Below, piece by piece: positions 57,566 through 64,000 of a stretch of 64,000 nucleotides of DNA; position 1 is the first letter of the stretch, and the number at the start of each line of letters is the position of its first letter. A program made the translations under genes and the position numbers. The notes beneath the pieces were generated by a model that was not told the DNA's origin, did not search any database, and saw only the letters and a list, made by a program, of their open reading frames with translations. This DNA comes from Cranoglanis bouderius (taxonomy: Eukaryota > Chordata > Actinopteri > Siluriformes > Cranoglanididae). Where the stretch lies: contig CM042552.1 of NCBI GenBank assembly GCA_023630585.1, positions 4,968,501-5,032,500 on the forward strand, given 5' to 3'.

Positions 57566-58288
57566 CTGTAATGAAGATAGAGATAGAGAGAAGCAAGGTG
57601 AGGAGGAATTCAGGATTTTATGGCTGGTTTTAGTAGCAGGAGGAGGCGTGATGACCACATGGGATGAGAAGAGCTCCTAAAAGTGCACACCTGTTCTGTT
57701 TCAGTGACTCCCTGTTCTTTTATGTTGTTTTTTTGCTGGAGATTCTCTCTTTATTTCCTCTCTGAGTGCCTGTTATTATCACAGTCGATATTGTTTTCTA
57801 CCCATCATTCTCTCTTTTCCTCTCTCTCACTCCTGTCCTTCATTACACAATAGCATTTTCAGTAGCCTGTTCTAAGCATGTGTATTTTCTTTGTTTTGGT
57901 TTAGCAAGATAAGGCTCAATGCTCATTGGCTCCCCTCTGTATTCATCCCATCTTTATTATTAGGATTATTATTCGTGATCCATCTTTCCAACATGGGGAA
58001 AACCATGTGTGCTTAAGCTTCTGCTATGGCAAGCACGACGAAAAATCATTTGTATAACTCGCAACGACTAAATCATAAACAGCGGAAAGAGATATAGTTG
58101 CAAATATCCTGCCTGTCAAAGCTGAGCAGAGTCGGTTCTACATTATTAAACAAGCCACAAGCGCATGCATTGTATTCATTTGAAACAAAATCTCATTTTA
58201 AAATGAAAAGAGAAAGCGCGTGATGTGGTGGATAACCATTGTAACCTTATAGTGCTCATTTAAATTAAGCATATTATTTAAGGAATAA
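57566..58288. other. No gene seen
   Basis: The acceptor side of the candidate exon followed by unique-looking sequence. Confidence 0.5.
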
Positions 58289-58289
58289 A

Positions 58290-58620
58290 CAATGTGCGCA
58301 TGTTGTTAAAGGTAAATAATCAGTGACATGTTGGTGTGATGAAGAGGAGATACTTTTAATACCTGGAAAGTAATTATTTTCCCAGAACAGCACATCCTGA
58401 AGAGGTTTATTCTTCTTATACCACAGAAATATGAGAGCAATTATATTTTTTAACTTAATAAAGAACGAGATATAGTTACATTACTTCCATCTATAGTCAC
58501 ATGTAATGTTGTCTAACATCTGCAGAACATGTTCCCATTACCCCTCACATTATAACAGCTATAAACAGTAATTTCCTCCTTTTTATAGGAAAAAAATCCT
58601 TCTGTCCTTAAAAGTGGAGT
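58290..58620 (+). repeat. Family A repeat, copy 7
   Basis: Has gttgttaaaggtaaataatc (58300), agtaattattttcccagaac (58371), ttcttcttataccacagaaa (58408) and ataacagctataaacagtaa (58552). A diverged copy. Confidence 0.55.
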
Positions 58621-58651
58621 TCAAATTTTTTGTCCCTTTCTAAGCAGTTAT

Positions 58652-58845
58652 TCCAAATTGTCCGTGGTGTGTAAATATGTGTGCGATTGTGCCCTGCGAT
58701 GGGTTGGCACCCCGCCCAGGGTGTTCCCTGCCTTCTGCCCCGAGTTCCCTGGGATAGGCTCCAGGCTCCCAAGCAACCCTGTGTAGGATAAGTGGTAGAG
58801 ATAATGGATGGATGGATAGATAGATTGATGGATGGATGGATGGAA
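58652..58845 (+). mobile_element. tRNA-type SINE, type 1 copy, plus strand, with tail
   Basis: Begins inside the body (attgtccgtggtgtgt) and ends with ggataagtggtagagataat followed by (ggat)n to 58845, the opposite orientation to the other type 1 copies. The short repeat tail marks the 3' end. Confidence 0.75.
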
Positions 58846-59419
58846 ATTGATATCGACAACTCAGTTAACATATTTAGAGTCATAAATTCATCTGATTATA
58901 ATTTATTTTGCAAAACAATCATTGGGTGAGAAGATACAAAAAAAATCTTAACACTGCATGTATTGACATAAAAACTCGCCAAATAAATGTTTACAGTAGA
59001 ACTGCTCAAATGTGAAATAAGGTGAACTTCCCCTTTAAGGCTTTCCCATGGATAAAAACTTACTGAAGTATGATAACCAGAGTAAATTTTACTTAATAAT
59101 TCTTAGGAAATGTCTTAATATTTAATTATGATTAGTCACATTATTTAGACTTTTACCCTCCATTAGTAATCTAGCTCGCTAATTTTTTGGTAAACCTGAA
59201 AAGCTGGAATTTGAATAGTGAACATTTGGTGCTTTCATTTCAGAGTAAGTGATTACATTTATAATCAATACATTTATTAATTTGTATTTTGATATATACG
59301 GTTAGATTCAGGGTACACACATTAGTAAATAACTAGCCACATCGGCTTATGAGCTACAAAGCTGTTGTTTTTTTGTTTTATTTAATGTTTTTTTTTTTAT
59401 GCTCCAAGTGAGGCCGTCT

Positions 59420-59505
59420 CTTGAGGAATTGAAGGTTAAGGGTCTTGCTCAAGGGCTCAGCATTGGCAGTGCTGGGATTTGAACTCACAATCTTCACTGT
59501 CCACT
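59420..59505 (-). mobile_element. Type 3 SINE fragment
   Basis: Words gaaggttaagggtcttgctc, aagggctcagcattggcag and tgggatttgaactcacaatc match 35340-35425. The A box is missing. Confidence 0.65.
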
Positions 59506-59519
59506 GAAATGTAAATCTC

Positions 59520-59933
59520 AGAATACTAATCTACAATCATTTTCACTCCCCATGAAAACACATTCACAGTTTATGCTAGGAAATAAAATGCCACGAAATG
59601 TTTTACACACATGACTGCACTTTTTTTTCCCCCTCACAGAGCCAACCCGTGCCATCATCTGCATAACAGCATCACAGATCCAGGTCCCAGAGCCAGCCCT
59701 CGCTATCGTGTGAATACGGCAGCCTGGATGTTAAGCCTCCTACACAAACAGAGTATTCAGTGCAGCAATTACACCCCACTAACTCATCAGCCTCGGCCAA
59801 ACAGATAAACCCCGGCCAAAGAAATAATCCCCAATGCATTGCGTTTAATATTGATTTGGCTTTTAAAATTCAGTGGCCATATCTGAAGCAGTGATTAAGA
59901 TTAATGACCAATGAAAAGGAAGGAGAGTGAGAC

Positions 59934-59968
<35 letters not shown>

Positions 59969-60890
59969 GAGGGATGACTGAGGGGGATGATCCAACCTAA
60001 ATAAAGTTTATTTATCCCTCATTTCTTTCAGTATCCAAAAGCAAAAAAAAAAATAATAATAATACTGCCTGTCTCAGCAGAACACATCATTTCCTTTCTG
60101 AACGAGAGCAACGTGGTGTAACCTGTGGTGTGTGTGTGTGTGTGTAAGCAGTCTGCCGTGTTCATCATTATGAGAGTATAATACAAGTGAGAAGATGAAT
60201 TTTGATCAAATTCATTCTGCGTATTAAAAAAAAGATTCCCCAATACAAGAGATAATTGTTCACCAACGTTTTACATAGCAAAATTAATTTATTACATCTT
60301 GAAGATCTTTGCATACCTAAGTCGAAGCTATCATCCAATCAAATGTCAGAAAATAATGGATAAACCGAGGCTTGGCTCCTGTTATTGTCTCAGGATGTTT
60401 ATACTATACAGCATTTCAAAATGGTGGCATTGTAGAAGTTTTGCTTGCTAAATGATATACATTGATATATATGATATAATATATAATATAATAAAACAAA
60501 AACAAAAAAAACATCAACATCCAAGAGCTCAGAGCTTTTGACTGGCTAACTAACATCCACACGCAAACTCTATCATTTAATTTAGCAAACTGTTTTAGTC
60601 CCCACCACTACAAGTCCACAAACTACCATTATACACTTGTTGCTATGGTTACATCTCTAAGATAATTATTTCAGTCTCTTCTTATCATTTTTTAATTAAA
60701 ACATTAACATGCACTGTAGACTGTTTATGATTCCTTACTAAGTGCATGTTCTCTTATCATTTTTTATTTTTATTTAGTGGTTTGACACAGAACGTGATGG
60801 TGAAGCCTAAATACACATGTAGTCAGATCCAGAATTACTGGTACCTATGAAGAGAAAAAAGGGCAAAAGGATTGGTTAAACAGGGAATAA
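59520..60890. other. No gene confirmed; small microsatellites
   Basis: A strong acceptor-like tract ttttttttccccctcacag precedes 59640 on the plus strand, but no matching donor closes a convincing exon; the following 170 bp is open in one frame without motifs. (GA)n at 59938-59966 and (TG)n at 60127-60145. Confidence 0.4.
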
Positions 60891-60899
60891 CACACTTCA

Positions 60900-61109
60900 G
60901 ACCTTGCGGTTATGTGAAAATTATCCATGCCGCAGTGGTGTGATGCAACCTGATGCGACGTGGATTATTTTCATATAGCAAGTGCTATATATATACGTAA
61001 GTGTGTTATTCTGCTTATACCACAATTGCTTTTAATGTTGTGGAATGTGCAGGACAAGTTAGTGTCTGTTATCACCTACATTATAGCAGACAGTTGTTCC
61101 TTCACCAGC

Positions 61110-61143
<34 letters not shown>

Positions 61144-61290
61144 ATTTAACCAAGAAACCAGGAAGCGTAAACCACAAGACTTGGTTCTGGGAGTCTGACA
61201 CTCAAGACATCTTGCACAAATGTTAAATAAATGTATTCTAAGAAACAAATTATCCACATTAATAAAAACAAAAATACATTTTCTTTGTTT
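60900..61290 (+). repeat. Family A repeat, copy 8
   Basis: Contains tgaaaattatccatgccgca, gtggattattttcatatagc (60960), tctgcttataccacaattgc, tgttccttcaccagca (61095), ctgacactcaagacatcttg (61195) and tgttaaataaatgtattcta. It includes a (TC)n tract. Confidence 0.6.
61113..61140. repeat. (TC)n microsatellite inside family A copy
   Basis: About 14 TC units. Confidence 0.9.
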
Positions 61291-61594
61291 CTTTTGTGAA
61301 TTAACTGTTAGAATATATTTATAGAAACAATAATATATCAGAATGAACACATTCATATAAAAAAAAATCATTCATAAATAACACAAGGGTGAATCAAAAT
61401 CTCTGATGCTGCCTTTCACCAAATATGAGCCAGTATTGGGTTGTCCCCGTTACCCCCAGGCAATGTCAGGTAACGAATATAAAAAATCCTAAGCAGATAA
61501 AATGATACAATCATGCAAATTAATGAATGACTGAATGAATGGTCCAAGTTGAAAGGATTTGAACCCTGTTTAAAACTTGTGGTCCAAAATAGGA

Positions 61595-62173
61595 CCTGTC
61601 ATCAGCTGCTGTTGTTTTCCTTGGCCGAGCCATTCTGTGTCTGTTGTTCAGTGCGCCAGTTGGTTCTTTCTTTTTCAGAACATTCTAAATTGTTGTATTG
61701 TTAATGCCCAATGTTTGTGCGATGCCTCTGATTGATTTCCCCTCTTTTCTCAGCTTCAAAAGGGCTTGCTTTTCTCCCATAGACAGCTCTCTGATCGACA
61801 TGTTGGCTTATCCTTTTTAACAACAAATGCAGTCTTCACAGGTGAAACTGAAGGCTAAAACCAAGAGTAGATGTTCAGAGCTATTTATTGTTTAAACAAT
61901 CAATCTAACAACACACACCTGTGTAACAAGAGACACCTGTCAGTCACATGTTCCAATATTTTTGTTCGCCTATAAATTGGGTGGTCTGATACAAAATGTG
62001 TTATGTTCTATGTCGTTTAACACGTCTACATATAAATACCATGAAATAAAAGCTGAAATTCTAAACTCTCTTCACATATTCATCTTTTTATCTCAAACCC
62101 AAATGTCTTGAGTCTACAGCAAAAATAAATGAATTGGTTCATATTGCTGTTCCAATAGTTTTGGAGGGAACTG
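61595..62173 (-). mobile_element. Tc1-like element, second family, 5' half
   Basis: Matches 41796-42168 (cagctgctgttgttttcctt, ttcagaacattctaaattgt, gggtggtctgatacaaaatg). Unlike that copy it keeps a full right end: on the minus strand the element begins CAGTTCCCTCCAAAACTATT at 62173 with TA outside (62174-62175). The N-terminal transposase coding is present (start region near 61800). The rest of the element, including its other end, is missing beyond 61595. Confidence 0.8.
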
Positions 62174-62357
62174 TAGAATTCATTTTCTTCTGCTTCAGAA
62201 ATTGGCTATATTACATACAGCCTTATTTTTTTATTAAAATGTGATGAAATTGTATGTGATATGCGTTAGTGTCTTTTTCCCTTCTCCTCTATAGGATGAT
62301 AGCAACTACAGTATACAGTATCTCAAGTTGCATCACCTTGATCAATACAAGCCAAGC

Positions 62358-62360
<3 letters not shown>

Positions 62361-62402
<42 letters not shown>

Positions 62403-62413
62403 ACACACACACA

Positions 62414-62444
<31 letters not shown>
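62361..62444. repeat. Long (AC)n microsatellite
   Basis: About 42 units with two TA interruptions, the longest dinucleotide array in the window. Confidence 0.95.
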
Positions 62445-63290
62445 TTTATGTCCTCTCAGTTTCCTTTTAGTTACGTCTCTTCCAATCCACAGCTCTTGCC
62501 ATACAGTGATGTCCGAGCTGTAGACAGTGGAGAATCAGAATGGTGCATTGTGGGAAGTCGACGTTTGCTACTTATTCCCTTATATTATGTTGGAGTGAGA
62601 AAAAAAAAAAAAAAAACTTCCATGGAGCAACACCACAGGAATTGCAAAGTAGATAGATGTTTTCTTTCTTTCTTTTTTTTTGTGTGTAATCAAGCTGGAG
62701 AATGAGTATTGATTTCTGCTGGAGGAACTGTGGAGAAGCACTGAGGGCCTAATTGTGCGTCAGGGCTTTATGTTTTTTTCCGGTGAGGTGCCGCGTGTCA
62801 CGGTTCTTCTGCTCCTCTCCCGCTCTTCCTGCTCCCTCCTTCCTCCCGCCTCATCAACTGTTACACCTGTGTCTTATTATTTACATCATGGCAGGCTGTG
62901 AAAGCACAGCCCCTGGTTTCCTGCCTTAGAGCCTGCAGAAGTGTCGCTAGCATTTATTTGCAAAGCTAATGTGTCGAGCAATTTGCAGTTGTTAATTCTG
63001 AGAGTATGTTTCCAGAGGATGGAAGCGCAAAGCTGAGCCTAGGTTTTGTTCTGTAAAGTCAGGATACAACATAATTTGGGATTTTTTCATCTCTAATACA
63101 CCTGATTCAGTATGAGTTAATTATTGGGGTTATTCAGTATGTTTAAGCAAAGTGAACTAATTGAGCAAAATGTTTCTGCATTTAAAAAAAAAATACTGTA
63201 AAGAGCAGTAAACAGTAGTAAATGAAGCAAAGTCAATATGTGGTGTGAGAAAAAATAAAAATAAAAATATAAGGAAATGAACTGGTAAAT
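62445..63290. other. No gene seen
   Basis: A-run at 62601-62616. The 62760-63000 region is less AT-rich with C/T-rich patches. No exon recognised. Confidence 0.45.
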
Positions 63291-63296
63291 TTTATT

Positions 63297-63608
63297 GAGC
63301 ATCTTGCAGAACCAGCCACAGTTCTTCTGGACACTTTGACTTTCGCACTCGCTTCTTATTTTTGCAGCAAAACCCAGCAGCCTTCATTGTGTTCTTTGTC
63401 TGAAAAGTGTCTCTTACGTAATCTGCTGCTTTCTTTAATGACACACAAACATTTTTCTGTGACATTTAATTTTGTGCTAGAAAACTAATGTTTGTGAATC
63501 TAAAATGTTTTTTGTACTGACCTGATAATGTAGAAGTCATACAATAAAAAATCTATAACAAAGTTTGTACTAAAAAAATAGGGTGCCTAAAACTTTTGCA
63601 CAGTACTG
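63297..63608. mobile_element. End fragment of another Tc1-like element
   Basis: Ends gcctaaaacttttgcacagt actg at 63608 next to TA. Read in reverse this starts CAGTACTGTGCAAAAG, a typical Tc1-type terminus. Inside, gcagcaaaacccagcagcct and gtctgaaaagtgtctcttac are familiar from the same family of fish elements (from memory). The other end is not present. Confidence 0.65.
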
Positions 63609-64000
63609 TATGTACCTCAGCTGTACCATGTCGTCACTTCAGTAATCAGACCAAAGAGGGTAAATAACATTAAAAATGTATTAAAATCTTTTTTTTAAAT
63701 TCTCCCCTTTTATACATTATCTCTATAGCCCTGTAGCCTCTGGTTGGATGATCTACCTTCAGCTAAATAATTTACATATAAATGAATGTGACTGGATAAA
63801 CCACAACAGAGGTTCTGCTACAGAAGATGAGAGAGTCACTGACTCTGGCCAGTGAATAGTTTTCATATGTTTATTGTCTCTGCACAGTTATATTTTGAGT
63901 GTTGAGTATGGTCCACTGAAACATCGCATCTGGACCATGGTGTGCCAGTTATAAAATTATTCACAAGTCCAAGTCTTATACAAAGACATCACTTCAGCCT
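63609..64000. other. No gene seen
   Basis: Unique-looking sequence to the window end. Confidence 0.5.

Noticed and set aside
59640..59810. Possible plus-strand exon after a strong pyrimidine tract
   Set aside because: No donor closes it in the open frame. A good acceptor-like tract alone is not enough.
1..64000. Prokaryote-type systems (operons, CRISPR arrays, toxin-antitoxin or defence loci)
   Set aside because: Sequence composition, introns and repeats are those of a vertebrate; no spaced direct-repeat arrays or compact gene clusters are present.

Overview
The window looks like teleost fish genomic DNA. The evidence is several Tc1-type transposons, tRNA- and 5S-derived SINEs, solo LTRs, many (AC)n microsatellites and an intron-dominated gene structure. 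The repeat flavour resembles catfish and relatives, but that is an impression from memory and not a demonstrated assignment. It is a sparsely coding, repeat-rich vertebrate interval. There are no prokaryotic operons, CRISPR arrays or long intact genes.

The one securely recognisable gene piece is a 65-bp minus-strand exon at 22003-22067. It has consensus splice sites and encodes the start of the ephrin-binding domain of an Eph receptor tyrosine kinase, most like EphA6. The large third exon of an Eph gene, which would follow at lower coordinates, is absent, so 1-22002 is read as part of intron 2. Sequence above 22067 is read as intron 1 and/or upstream DNA. A CpG-rich block at about 40.0-40.7 kb, with a TATAAAA motif on the minus strand, is a candidate promoter or first exon. 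A second, unidentified 88-bp minus-strand exon candidate lies at 57478-57565. It has excellent splice sites but a phase that does not join to the Eph exon.

Most of the rest is transposon archaeology. At 3.0-5.2 kb a Tc1 element with 238-bp IR/DR-type ends sits inside a short-TIR DNA element. Other Tc1-like relics lie at 14.9-16.3, 40.8-42.2, 53.6-54.6, 61.6-62.2 and 63.3-63.6 kb, and a 360-bp deletion derivative at 26.95-27.31 kb. Three solo LTRs with flanking target-site duplications are at 9.9-10.5, 16.45-17.02 and 20.1-20.8 kb. A dispersed repeat with an internal hairpin (called family A here) recurs eight times between 18 and 61 kb. One copy, at 19.5-20.9 kb, was later hit by both a small DNA element and a solo LTR. 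SINEs of at least four kinds are present, and one LINE 3' end shares its tail with one of the SINE families.

The intervening unique-looking DNA shows no convincing exons. A few stretches, such as 24.0-24.85 and 54.7-55.05 kb, have the look of conserved non-coding sequence, but that needs alignment to other fish to judge.
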